Below, piece by piece: positions 1 through 9,617 of a stretch of DNA of 64,000 bases. Numbering within the stretch: position 1 is the stretch's first letter; each line of letters starts with the position of its first letter. Source of the stretch: Chitinophagaceae bacterium (GTDB lineage Bacteria; Bacteroidota; Bacteroidia; Chitinophagales; Chitinophagaceae); NCBI GenBank assembly GCA_016710745.1, contig JADJVB010000013.1, positions 635,592 through 699,591 on the forward strand, written 5' to 3'. The notes under the pieces are model-generated. The model saw only the letters and a list, made by a program, of their open reading frames with translations. It was not told where the DNA came from and searched no databases. The translations under genes and the position numbers were made by a program.

Positions 1-1
1 C

Positions 2-1159
2 ATTGGAGAATCTGGTGACACCAGCCCGCCAAACATTCAACTCACAGCCATTAAATTATTTAACGAAAATATTGCATGGTCTAAATTGAAACAAAAAAAA
101 GATAGTAGTTTTTTACTGGGTAACGGGATAATGGTTAGTGATTTTCGTTTTGATGGTCTGAGCAATTGGTATAATTTACCCGACCATTTAAGTTTATCGT
201 ATAAAAACAATTTCATCTCTTTTGATTTTATTGGCATTACCATGAGCCAGCCGCAAAATGTAAAATATCGGTATAAACTGGAGGGCATGGATAAGAACTG
301 GAGTGCATTAACTTCCAATGGCAGTGCACCCTATGGTAACCTGCCGCAAGGCACTTACACTTTTAAAGTTAAGGCCATGAATGATATGGGTTATTGGAGT
401 AAGGAGTTCAATTACACATTCACCATCCGGCCACCCTGGTGGAAAACATGGTGGTTCAGGATAATGACAATAGTTTGGTTTTTAGCAATTATATTTTTCA
501 TTGGACGTTTTATTTACACTTATAAGTTACGCAAGGAAAGGGTAGCTATGGAAAAACAACTCGCTGTACAATCTGAACGTCAACGTATATCATCTGACCT
601 GCATGATGATATCGGCTCTACGCTCAGCAGTATAAATATTTATGCAGGGCTTGCCAAAAAAGATTTAAATAAAAACGCTCATCTTGATTCTATCACACAA
701 AATATTAACGCAGTAGTTAATAAACTGGATGACCTGGTTTGGAGCATTAATCCCAAATACGATGCGCTTTCAAGTATTGAAAGCCGTTTGAATGCTTATG
801 CAGAACCGCTGGCAACAGCGAAAAAAATTATATTTAAAATTGAAAATAATTTTCCACTCGCAAATATCAAAATACCCGCACAAATCAAACATAATATATA
901 CCTGATTGCCAAGGAGCTTATAAATAATGCCATTAAACATTCAGACTGCAAAAATATCCATGTAAATTTCAATCAAAAGAATAAAAATTTTATTTTCTCT
1001 GTCAGTGATGATGGTATTGGATTTAATAAAGCCGAAATAGGAGTTGGCCGCAATGGGCTCAATAACATCTTCGATAGAGTATCAGCTATGAAAGGCACAT
1101 TGAACACAGGAACTAACAATGGAAATGGAACCAAAACAATTATCAGCATTCCATTTTAG
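2..1159 (+). CDS. Two-component sensor histidine kinase, 3' part (Y_Y_Y domain, HisKA_3, HATPase)
   Basis: The open frame runs from the first bases of the window, so the N-terminus (probably a beta-propeller sensor) lies upstream. Visible in order: a Y_Y_Y (Ig-like) sensor domain ending near NYTFTIRPPWW, one transmembrane helix (about nt 455-525), a coiled linker, a HisKA_3 dimerisation domain with the phospho-acceptor in SDLHDDIGSTL (His codon at 602-604), and a HATPase_c domain with the N-box ELINNAIKH and glycine-rich DDGIGF and GRNGLNNI. This is the LuxR-partner (NarL/LiaS) class of kinase. The response regulator starts 51 nt downstream on the same strand and is the obvious partner. The sensed signal cannot be told from the sequence. 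Confidence 0.9.
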   Translation: MGESGDTSPPNIQLTAIKLFNENIAWSKLKQKKDSSFLLGNGIMVSDFRFDGLSNWYNLPDHLSLSYKNNFISFDFIGITMSQPQNVKYRYKLEGMDKNWSALTSNGSAPYGNLPQGTYTFKVKAMNDMGYWSKEFNYTFTIRPPWWKTWWFRIMTIVWFLAIIFFIGRFIYTYKLRKERVAMEKQLAVQSERQRISSDLHDDIGSTLSSINIYAGLAKKDLNKNAHLDSITQNINAVVNKLDDLVWSINPKYDALSSIESRLNAYAEPLATAKKIIFKIENNFPLANIKIPAQIKHNIYLIAKELINNAIKHSDCKNIHVNFNQKNKNFIFSVSDDGIGFNKAEIGVGRNGLNNIFDRVSAMKGTLNTGTNNGNGTKTIISIPF

Positions 1160-1162
1160 TAC

Positions 1163-1176
1163 CATAAATCTGGTAT
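1163..1176. repeat. 14-bp motif CATAAATCTGGTAT, copy 1
   Basis: This sits between the kinase stop and the regulator start. With two preceding bases it forms an imperfect dyad ACCA-N6-TGGT. An identical 14-mer recurs at 1882-1895, just after the regulator gene. It could be a regulator binding site; this is inference only. Confidence 0.45.
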
Positions 1177-1210
1177 AGGGCAGCCGGTTTTTTAATTTAC
1201 CTTTAAAGTT

Positions 1211-1834
1211 ATGATCAGGGTAGCCATAGTAGAGGACAATCTTTCCTATCTAAAAGCGATGCAGGTGCTTATCAGCAGCCAGCCCGATATGCTGATGGTG
1301 TACACGGCGGAAAATTTAAATGAATTAAATGCCCTTTATCATGCAGAACCCGATGTGGTGATACTGGATATTGATCTGCCGGTTCGTTCGGGTATTGAAG
1401 GTGTACGACTCATTAAAGACGCATTACCTAATGCCGGTGTTTTTATGCTTACTGTTTTTGAAGATGAAGATAAAATATTCAGTTCCATCAAAGCCGGCGC
1501 CCTGGGTTACTTGCTGAAAAAAGATCCGCCCGAAAAAATAGTGGAAGCCATTAAAGGAATATATAATGGCGAAAGCATTATGAACGGTAAAATAGCCCGA
1601 AAAATGCTGGATTTTTTTAGCCGTAAAGAAAATGACCGCCAACAAGACCTGGAACAATTTAAACTTACTAAAAGAGAAAAAGAGATACTGCAATTTTTAA
1701 TTGATGGAAAAGCCTATAAAAACATTGCCGATATCTGCAGCATCAGCCTGCAAACCCTGTTTACCCATACCCGCAATATCTACAACAAGCTCAACATCCA
1801 CTCCCGGGCAGAAATAGCGGCGAGATTTCATTAA
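1211..1834 (+). CDS. Response regulator transcription factor, NarL/LuxR family
   Basis: A 207-residue protein with an N-terminal receiver domain (about residues 1-120). The acidic pocket is E8/D9, the likely phospho-acceptor is D53 in VVILDIDLP, and a conserved Lys lies in the YLLKKDPP segment. A LuxR-type helix-turn-helix occupies about residues 147-207 (LTKREKEILQFL... IYNKLNIHSRAEIAARF). It would be phosphorylated by the upstream kinase and bind DNA as a dimer. The ATG start directly follows the kinase gene with a short gap, so the two are probably co-transcribed. The flanking 14-bp repeats at 1163 and 1882 may be its own targets. Confidence 0.92.
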   Translation: MIRVAIVEDNLSYLKAMQVLISSQPDMLMVYTAENLNELNALYHAEPDVVILDIDLPVRSGIEGVRLIKDALPNAGVFMLTVFEDEDKIFSSIKAGALGYLLKKDPPEKIVEAIKGIYNGESIMNGKIARKMLDFFSRKENDRQQDLEQFKLTKREKEILQFLIDGKAYKNIADICSISLQTLFTHTRNIYNKLNIHSRAEIAARFH

Positions 1835-1881
1835 AGCCATTCTCTATCTCCCTTTCTTATGCCAGCTGTCTGTTAATATCA

Positions 1882-1895
1882 CATAAATCTGGTAT
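1882..1895. repeat. 14-bp motif CATAAATCTGGTAT, copy 2
   Basis: Identical to the motif at 1163-1176. It lies in the 247-nt gap between the response regulator and the next lipoprotein gene, so it could mark regulation of that downstream gene. The rest of the gap (1835-2081) is AT-rich, with nothing else I can name. Confidence 0.45.
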
Positions 1896-2081
1896 TGTAT
1901 TCAAGTAATTATTTTTGGAGTTTTAGCCTATTGTTTTATTAGGTGAATTTTCGAACCGTGTTTTCACCTTTTCATTCTCCGTCTTTTACCCCTTGTAAAC
2001 AACAACAGGTTTTAATAGTTTGTAAAAAAATTATAATCATTAAACAGTTGATAATATTAAATACATGCTAAAAAAAGAAAG

Positions 2082-3103
2082 ATGAAAAACATAGTCTACT
2101 TATTTGTAATAGTATTTTTATTAACAGGATGTAAAAAATTACAGAAGACGATAGTGGTAACGGAGGTGGAAGCGGTGGTGGCGGAAGCAGTAGTACCGGG
2201 CAAGCTATATTCTACACAGCTACAGATCTGGGGTGCGGAAACATTACAGTAACCTGCAATGGTATCAGCAAGGTGATCACGGGCTTTAACAGTACCACCC
2301 CAACCTGCGGGGCTAATTATGCTGCCACTTTCGCATTAGATCCTGGGACATATAGTTTTACAGCCTCATGCACCGGAACAAGTTGGACTGGTACAGTAAT
2401 AGTTACTGCGGGAGTATGCTCAACAATGCAATTAACTGGAGGAGGTGGTGGAACAGGCACACCAACCCAAGCAATTTTTTGGACAGCTTCTAATTTTGGA
2501 TGTGGACCAATTAATGTTACTTGTAATGGTGTAACCAAACAAATAACTTCCTATACTTCAAGTGCACCCTCATGTGGAAGTGCTGGTTTTGCAACATTTT
2601 CACTAGGTTATGGCACTTATAGTTTTACCGCAAGCTGTTCAGGATATAGCTGGAGTGGAACTGTTAGTACAACTCCAGGAGCCTGCACAAAAACGCAACT
2701 TACATTATCTGGCGGTGGTGGTGGTGGAGGTGGATGTGGTGGCCAGATTACAGCTTACGGGTCTGTGGTAGGCGTCAGCACACCACTTAACGTCTGGACC
2801 AGTTGGTATAAAGTTGCAGATGTAGGCAACGGAGCTGTTTATATTAGCTTTAAACTATTTGGATGCAGTGGGCCATATGTAATTGGTTATCCTAAGTATA
2901 GAATACAAAATACATGTACGAACATACCAATTTGCCGACTTTCTTTTAAGTTTGAATGGGCAGATTGTGGCGGTGTAAAATATCTTGAAACAATATCTGG
3001 CTTGGCATTGAACTCTGCCTATATAGATGAAGATCCCGGCCTGTGGTTTTTAGGGAAAAATGTAACACAATCATATGTTCCCAGTTCTGTCAAGTTACAA
3101 TAA
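2082..3103 (+). CDS. Repeat-containing lipoprotein, split by a one-base deletion
   Basis: The ATG at 2082 begins a lipoprotein signal peptide with lipobox LLTGC (Cys codon 2130-2132). The frame then breaks in the A6 run at 2133-2138. Adding one A joins CKK to ITEDDSGNGGGS and the long downstream frame that ends at TAA 3101-3103. The mature protein has a Ser/Gly linker and two tandem copies of a domain of about 85 residues. The copies share QAIF(Y/W)TA...GCG...VTCNG and GTYSFTASC...SW(T/S)GTV, are Cys-rich and resemble carbohydrate-binding or PEGA-like folds. Each is followed by a polyglycine linker, and a distinct C-terminal domain of about 115 residues ends the protein. The function is not recognised; it is probably surface-attached. 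Confidence 0.7.
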
Positions 3104-3360
3104 TGTTGAACCTAAAAAAGAGACCAGCCAAAAAGGAGGAAATATTTTGGTGTTTGGAGAAAGGGACCAGCGAAAAACTGGATAAAGACAGTCTTAAAGA
3201 ACTTGATTGAGGAGGAAAAAATTTAAGTTCTGCAGATGGTATGTTTTTGTATGTAACCAATGTTAAATTTTCTAACAATGGTAACTGGGTTACGCATTTC
3301 TTTAGTAAGCCTATTAATTCATCTGCTATAAATAACCAGGTCTTATTCTGCTTCTCATAA
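3103..3360 (+). pseudogene. Possible small ORF interrupted by an in-frame TGA
   Basis: An ATG overlaps the preceding TAA (taATG) and opens a 35-codon frame ending at TGA 3208-3210. The same frame then stays open to TAA 3358-3360 with protein-like composition (YVTNVKFSNNGNWVTHFF). It may be one small gene of about 85 residues broken by a point error, or chance coding. No homology is recognised. Confidence 0.3.
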
Positions 3361-3369
3361 ATTCAAGTT

Positions 3370-6300
3370 ATGTTCAGGAAAATATTACTGTCATGCATTA
3401 TTGTTTTTCCGTGTATTATAACCGGGGATATTATTCCTTCACTTGAATCAAAATTACCAGCCCCTGTTTTTAATTTTACAAAAGCGAATCATCCTGGCAA
3501 AAAAGCCAGAGCAACCATTAGCCCATTTTGGGAAACAGCTAAAAAAAATAATACTATTGATACGGCTGCTTTAAAACAAGGTAACTGGTATGCAGATGCA
3601 ATAAGAAACATAGAGGTAAGTGAATATGAAATAAATAAAGATGATATAACAGGGGTCTATTGCGGCCCAAACCGTAAACAACGATTGAGATCATTTTTTA
3701 ATTACAATAGTTTTACTCTGCAACCCAGCAGTGAAACGCAGGATTGGACATTAAAAATGCAGCTCTCCGGTATATATGCTGATAAAAAACTGGTTGCCCG
3801 GCCAGAGGAAAATGATCTGCCTGTGATTGGCTCTAATAAAATTGTTTTCAACAATCAAAATTTTACTACCGAATATGTAAACAACAAGGATGGCATAAGG
3901 CAAAATTTTGTCATACAAAAAGAGCCTGCCTCTAAACCTCAAAGCATAAACATCAAACTGCAAACAGGCAAGGGTTGGTACATTAATAAGGTACATGATA
4001 AAGAACTGCATTTTGCAAAAAGAGAAGGCGAACAACTCAGCAAAAAAATTACCTACAACAGTTTAAAAGTTTGGGATGCCAATAATAAAGAATTGACAGC
4101 AAAGTTTGCAGTTAATAAAAAACATAGTGCATTTGAAATTGAAGTGAATACAGTAAATGCAGTTTATCCTATAACTATTGATCCTTTAAGTACAGGCTCA
4201 GCGGGTACACCTGATTGGATTGGCGATGATGCTGACCAGACAAATGCCTATTATGGTTTTAGTGTTGCTTCTGCAGGTGATGTGAATGGGGATGGATATA
4301 GCGACGTGATCATTGGGGCAAGAGGTTTTGATGGGGCATTTACTGATGAAGGCCGTGCCTTTGTCTACCATGGTAGTGCAACAGGCTTATCTTCCACCCC
4401 GTTAATCATCCCCTATGTAGCTAATGAAGCGAATGCATATTTTGGGGAAAGTGTTTCCAGTGCTGGTGATGTAAATGGCGATGGATATAGCGATGTAATT
4501 ATAGGAGCATTTGGTTCAAGATATCTTGGTAATCCTCTTTATCCAGGTCGCGCCTTTGTTTACCATGGCAGTGCCAGTAGCTTATCGACTTTTCCTGATT
4601 GGATTGGAGTTGACTCTGACCAAAGTGCTACCGATTATGGGGGTAGTGTTGCTTGTGCTGGTGATGTGAATGGTGATGGATATAGTGATGTAATCATCGG
4701 GGCGGAATATTATAAAGACGGAACTAATGCCGCGGAAGGCCGGGCTTTTGTTTATCATGGCAGTGCCAGTGGCTTATCTGCCATTCCCAATAGTACACCT
4801 GATGATGCCAACTTGCCAAATGCTCATTTTGGTGTTAGCGTGGCCGGTGCCGGAGATGTAAATGGGGATGGATTTAGTGATGTAATTATTGGGGCGCATT
4901 TATATAATGATAATCTTCCATATTTTAAAGAAGGCCGAGTATTTGCTTACTATGGCAGTGCCAGTGGTTTATCTAGTTCCCCTAACTGGTTTAGGGATGA
5001 TGCTGATCAAGACCAGTCAGGATTTGGAATTAGTGTAGCCAGTGCCGGAGATGTAAACGGAGATGGGTACAGTGATGTGATTATTGGAGCATATGGTTAT
5101 GATGATGGGCCTTTTGGGTCAGAAGGCCGTGCTTTTGTTTACCATGGCAGTGCTGGTGGTTTATCAACCATTCCTAACAGTGTATTAGATGATGCAGATC
5201 AAAGTCTTGCATATTCTGGATTCAGTGTAGCAAGTGTGGGTGATGTAAATGGAGATGGGTACAGTGATGTGATGATGGGGGCTTATTTATATAACGATGG
5301 AGCCAATAATGATGAAGGGCGGGCCTTTCTTTATTATGGCTCTTCTACAGGTTTATCGGCAACACCTAAATGCATACTAGATGATGCAGATCTGGCAGGA
5401 GCTAAATTTGGCTGGAGTGTAGCAAGTGCAGGCGATGTAAATGGCGATGGTTATAGCGATGTGATTATTGGAGCTCCTTTTTATAATGATGGACCCAATA
5501 CAATAGAGGGTCGGGCTTTTGTTTATCATGGCAGCCCCAGCGGTTTATCCGCTGTACCAAACAACACACCAGATGATGCCAACCAGATTGACGCATCTTT
5601 TGGTTGGAGTGTGGCTAGTGCAGGCGATGTAAACGGGGATGGATATAGTGATGTGATCATTGGTGCCCCTGATTATGATGATGGGGCTAACACGGATGAG
5701 GGGCGTGCATTTATTTATCACGGCAGTGCAATGGGTTTATCAGCAAGCCCAAACTCTACTCCAGATGATGCCGATCAGGCCGGCGCTAAATTTGGTATTA
5801 GTGTTGCCTGCGCAGGAGATGTAAACGGTGACGGGTATAGTGATGTGATTATTGGAGCATATAGTTACGATGATGGTGCCAATCTTAATGAAGGTCGTGC
5901 TTTTGTATATTTTGGTAGTGCCGGTGGTTTATCGGCCAGCCCAAATAACACGCCAGATGATGCCGACCAGGCAAATGCGAATTTTGGATATAGTGTAGCT
6001 GGTGCCGGTGATGTGAATGGTGATGGATACAGCGATGTGATCATTGGGGCCTGGCGGTATAATGATGGGGCTAATACCCAGGAAGGGCGTGCCTTTGTAT
6101 ATTATGGCAGCGTCACAGGGTTATCAGCAAGCCCTGATAACAGCCCTGATGATGCCAACCAGGCATTTGCCTATTTTGGCTATAGCGTAGCTGGCGCCGG
6201 TGATATTAACGGTGATGGGTACAGCGATGTAATTATTGGGGCTTACGGTTTTAATGACGGAGCTAATGGCCAGGAAGGCCGTGCATTTATATACCATGGC

Positions 6301-7829
6301 AGCTCCTCGGGTTTATCAGCCAATCCAAATAATACACCTGATGATGCAGATCAACCCGGTGCAAATTTTGGCTGGAGCGTTGCCGCAGCAGGGGATGTGA
6401 ATGGGGATGGATTCAGTGATGTGATTATCGGAGCTCCCTACTATAATGATGGTATCAACGATGATGAGGGCCGGGCTTTTGTATATCATGGTAGTGCTGC
6501 TGGTTTATCAGCTACACCTAACAGTACCCCTGACGATGCTGATCAGGACTTAGCCAGTTTTGGAATCAGTGTAGCTAGTGCTGGCGATGTTAATGGCGAT
6601 GGATACAGTGATGTGATTATTGGTGCTTTTCTTTACGATGATGGGGCTAATGCAGATGAAGGCCGTGCTTTTGTTTACTATGGAAGTTCCTCAGGGTTGT
6701 CAGCCACTCCCGGTGATATACAGGATGATGCCAACCAAGCAAATTCTGATTTCGGCTTTAGTGTTGCCGGTGCTGGAGATGTCAATGGGGATGGATTCAG
6801 TGATGTGATTATTGGGGCTTATAGTTATGACGATGGAACCAATACCAATGAGGGCCGTGCATTTGTATATTATGGTAATAATGGTGGTGGTCTCCGAAAT
6901 AATCGCGCATTTATAATACCGACCTTATAACTCCTATAGACCGAAGCAATATACTTATACCAAACCTCTTTGGCGCTGGGTTGTTTTCAAAATCACCATT
7001 AGGCAGAGTAAAAGGTAAACTGGCTTGGGAAGTAAAAAAGTAGGGGCAACCTTTCAGTGGAAACCCTATAACAAACAGTGCTGCTTACTTAGATAAGCAA
7101 CCTTCGCTAACTGACCTTGGCATCGCAGGTACAGAACTAAAATATAATGTACAAAAACCTGGGCGGCAAAATAAGATAAGGGTAAGAGTGGAGTATGATA
7201 AAGTTTCTGCCATTACCGGCCAGGTCTTTGGGCCATGGCGTTACCCAACCGCTTATTTACAGGGGGCACATGGTATGAACTCTATTCCATTGCCTATAAA
7301 ATTAAATTCATTCGAGGGAGCATTAGTTGCGGATAAAGTAAAACTCCAATGGCAATCGTCTGATGATGAAAACGTGGCAATCTATCAAATTGAACGCAGC
7401 AGCAACAACAGGAATTTTACTACAATCGGCAGTGTACCTTCAATTCATCAAAACAGCAACAGTTATATTTTTACTGATAGTCAACCATTGAAAGGTTTAT
7501 CCTGGTATCGCCTTAAAATTACGGATGAATACAACCATATTAATTATTCCAAAACTGTTGTCATAAAAAATACCAATGATGAATTTTAGGTTTATCCAAC
7601 CTTACTCAATAAGGGCGAAAAGATGAACCTGCATTTTAAAAACAGTAATACAAGTAGTTTGGAAATTCAGTTAGTGAATATTAGTGGAGCAACTGTTTTT
7701 AAAAAAGCAATGGATGTCAATAGCAATACCATTCCAGTAGAATTGCCATCAATGTCATCAGGTGTTTATATTTTATCTGTAAAGCAAAAAGGGGCAAATG
7801 TAAATGTGCAAAAAATTATTATTCGGTAG
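3370..7829 (+). pseudogene. FG-GAP repeat (integrin-alpha-like) secreted protein with T9SS tail; C-terminal part broken
   Basis: Intact from ATG 3370 to a stop at 6930 (1186 residues): signal peptide, an N-terminal region of about 275 residues, then 14 FG-GAP repeats of about 64 residues. Each repeat carries a calcium-loop motif of the type GDVNGDGYSDVIIGA and RAFVYHGSA. The protein originally continued. After a one-base shift near 6900-6918, the 6918-7829 frame reads YNTDLITPI...FGAGLFSKSPLGRVKGK, then a fibronectin-like segment (residues LPIKLNSFEGAL...), then a type IX secretion sorting tail (VYPTLLNKGEKMNL... SSGVYILSVKQKG... QKIIIR). That frame is interrupted by TAG at 7041-7043 and TAG at 7587-7589; both fit CAG-to-TAG (Gln) changes in context. 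The intact form would be a cell-surface or secreted beta-propeller protein of about 1,486 residues. Without the tail it should not be anchored by T9SS. Confidence 0.82.
4205..6880 (+). repeat. 14 tandem FG-GAP coding repeats, period about 190 bp
   Basis: Fourteen successive copies of the GD(V/I)NGDG(Y/F)SDV motif are spaced about 190 bp apart at nucleotide level. The copies are similar but diverged. Fourteen blades would correspond to two seven-bladed propellers. The array is inside the gene at 3370. Confidence 0.85.
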
Positions 7830-7889
7830 TAATTATTTTAAAAATAAGTATTTCATCTCATAAAGATGGTATGCGTAAAAAATTATACA

Positions 7890-8396
7890 ATGAAACTAAT
7901 ACATTATTACAAACCTTTGCCGGTTATCTTTTGTTTATTGTTAATTATATCCTGTACTAAAAGTAGCGATACCGACCCAGTCAATAATCCTGCACCTGCT
8001 ATAACCGGCACTTTCACTTTCAATGGAGAGGTTAATACAGGTACTTCTTTGTGCTATACAGACGCATCAAACTATACAGGGACCGGGTTGGCAGCCAGGA
8101 TTACTTTGAATACACCAGGCTATATTAAAAATGTAACACTTGGAAATTTACCTTTGTCGGGTTCAGTTGCTGTATCAGATAAATATGACAGGATAGGTTG
8201 CTATAGTTGTCCTGTTATTTTCACTGATTATGGACTTCTTCCTTTTGACACAGAAGATAGTTATGAGTCATTCTCAGGCACTATTACAAAAACCAGTACA
8301 GGTTATTCTTTTAGTGCATTACTGACAAAAACCTATGATATTGGAACCTCCGGGGCTCAGAAATATTCATTAACTGGGAGTTTAAATTGTCAATGA
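7890..8396 (+). CDS. Hypothetical lipoprotein
   Basis: The frame opens at ATG 7866, but the ATG at 7890 gives a classic lipoprotein signal (MKLIHYYKP... LLLIISC, Cys22), so I prefer 7890. The mature part is about 145 residues, starts with a Ser/Asp/Pro linker and is rich in Thr/Gly beta-strand sequence (GTFTFNGEVNTG, SGTITKTSTGYSFS). No family is recognised. It lies just downstream of the FG-GAP gene and may be a small surface accessory. Stop TGA 8394-8396. Confidence 0.65.
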   Translation: MKLIHYYKPLPVIFCLLLIISCTKSSDTDPVNNPAPAITGTFTFNGEVNTGTSLCYTDASNYTGTGLAARITLNTPGYIKNVTLGNLPLSGSVAVSDKYDRIGCYSCPVIFTDYGLLPFDTEDSYESFSGTITKTSTGYSFSALLTKTYDIGTSGAQKYSLTGSLNCQ

Positions 8397-8416
8397 GTAA
8401 AAAATGGATGAAAATA

Positions 8417-9457
8417 TTATTTCTTATTCGCCAACTGCCCGCAAGCCGCATCAATATCCTTACCCCGGCTTCTTCTTAGTCTTACATTCACCCGGTGTTT
8501 GGCCAGGTAATCGGTAAACAATTGCGTCGTGTCCTCTTCCGATTTTAAATAAGGAATGCCCGACACGGTATTAAACTCAATGATATTTATTAAATGAGTA
8601 GGTATTTTCCGGTATACTTTTACCAATTCTTCTGCATCTTCTATACTGTCGTTAACTCCCTTTAAAAGAACATATTCCAAAGTGATGTCGTTCTTGGTTT
8701 GTTCATAAAAGTAATTGAGGGCCTCCGTTAATGCCGCAATATTGTTGGTTTCATTTATGGCCATTATGGTATTTCGCTTTTTATCATCAGCGGCATGCAG
8801 TGATAACGCCAGGTTAAACCTTACTTTATCATCACCCAACTGCCTGATCATTTTGGCTACACCTGCCGTGGAGACAGTGATCCTTTTGGGGCTCATGGCC
8901 ATACTGTCGCTGGCCGTAATTCTTTCAATAGATTTTAAAACATTGTTGTAATTCAACAATGGCTCACCCATGCCCATGTAAACTATATTGGTAATACCGG
9001 TGCCATACATTTTTACACTCTGCTCATTCAAAATGGCTACCTGATCGTATATCTCATCAAAGTGCAGGTTGCGCTTACGGTCCATTAAACCGGTTGCACA
9101 AAATTTGCAGGCCAGGCTGCATCCTATCTGAGAGGATACGCAGGCCGTATTTCTTTTTTCGGTGGGAATGATCACGCCTTCCAGCAAATGCCCGTCAAAC
9201 GTTTTAAACCTCGATTTTAAAGTACCATCACTGCTGTGCTGGGTGGCATCTACCGTCATGGTTTTAAATTCAAAATCTTCAGCCAGTTTTTTACGCAATT
9301 CCAGCGATAAATTGCTCATGTCATCAAAACTGCGGGCATTATTCTTCCAAAGCCATTCATAGGCCTGTATTGCTCTGAACTTTTTATCTCCTATCGATTC
9401 AAAATATTCTTTTAATTCTATTAGGCTTAAACTGCGTATGTTTTTTGATGCTGACAT
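8417..9457 (-). CDS. rlmN: 23S rRNA (adenine(2503)-C(2))-methyltransferase RlmN
   Basis: A radical-SAM methyltransferase that methylates A2503 of 23S rRNA (and A37 of some tRNAs). The [4Fe-4S] cluster motif CxxxCxxC is in GCSLACKFCATGLM. SAM-binding GMGEPLLNY and the RlmN-typical ITVSTAG and LALSLHAADD follow. The C-terminal catalytic cysteine lies in DIDAACGQL, nine residues from the end. The frame extends six codons further upstream (ATG at 9475), but ATG 9457 lies four bases after a TACCTTTG promoter box and gives the normal length of 346-347 residues. Confidence 0.96.
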   Translation of the reverse strand: MSASKNIRSLSLIELKEYFESIGDKKFRAIQAYEWLWKNNARSFDDMSNLSLELRKKLAEDFEFKTMTVDATQHSSDGTLKSRFKTFDGHLLEGVIIPTEKRNTACVSSQIGCSLACKFCATGLMDRKRNLHFDEIYDQVAILNEQSVKMYGTGITNIVYMGMGEPLLNYNNVLKSIERITASDSMAMSPKRITVSTAGVAKMIRQLGDDKVRFNLALSLHAADDKKRNTIMAINETNNIAALTEALNYFYEQTKNDITLEYVLLKGVNDSIEDAEELVKVYRKIPTHLINIIEFNTVSGIPYLKSEEDTTQLFTDYLAKHRVNVRLRRSRGKDIDAACGQLANKK

Positions 9458-9461
9458 GCGG

Positions 9462-9469
9462 CAAAGGTA
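9462..9469 (-). promoter_or_regulatory. Bacteroidota -7 box (TACCTTTG) of rlmN
   Basis: On the minus strand TACCTTTG is followed by CCGC and then ATG. It fits the Bacteroidota consensus TAnnTTTG. The box lies so close to the start codon that the transcript should be leaderless or nearly so. Confidence 0.6.
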
Positions 9470-9617
9470 AGCCAAGGCAGCTATTATCGGCTTTTAAAAT
9501 ACCTTGGTCAGGGTATATACCCATCTTTAAAATATTTTATTTTTGAGCATGGTTGAAGCAAATGGCCGAAAGATCCAGCCAGGCTAAATCTGTTTTCATA
9601 ACTAAATTGTATAATTC

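Noticed and set aside
7041..7589. TAG recoding or stop read-through in the FG-GAP gene
   Set aside because: Other genes here end normally at TAG (for example 1157-1159), and the same gene has a frameshift, so ordinary mutation or error is simpler.
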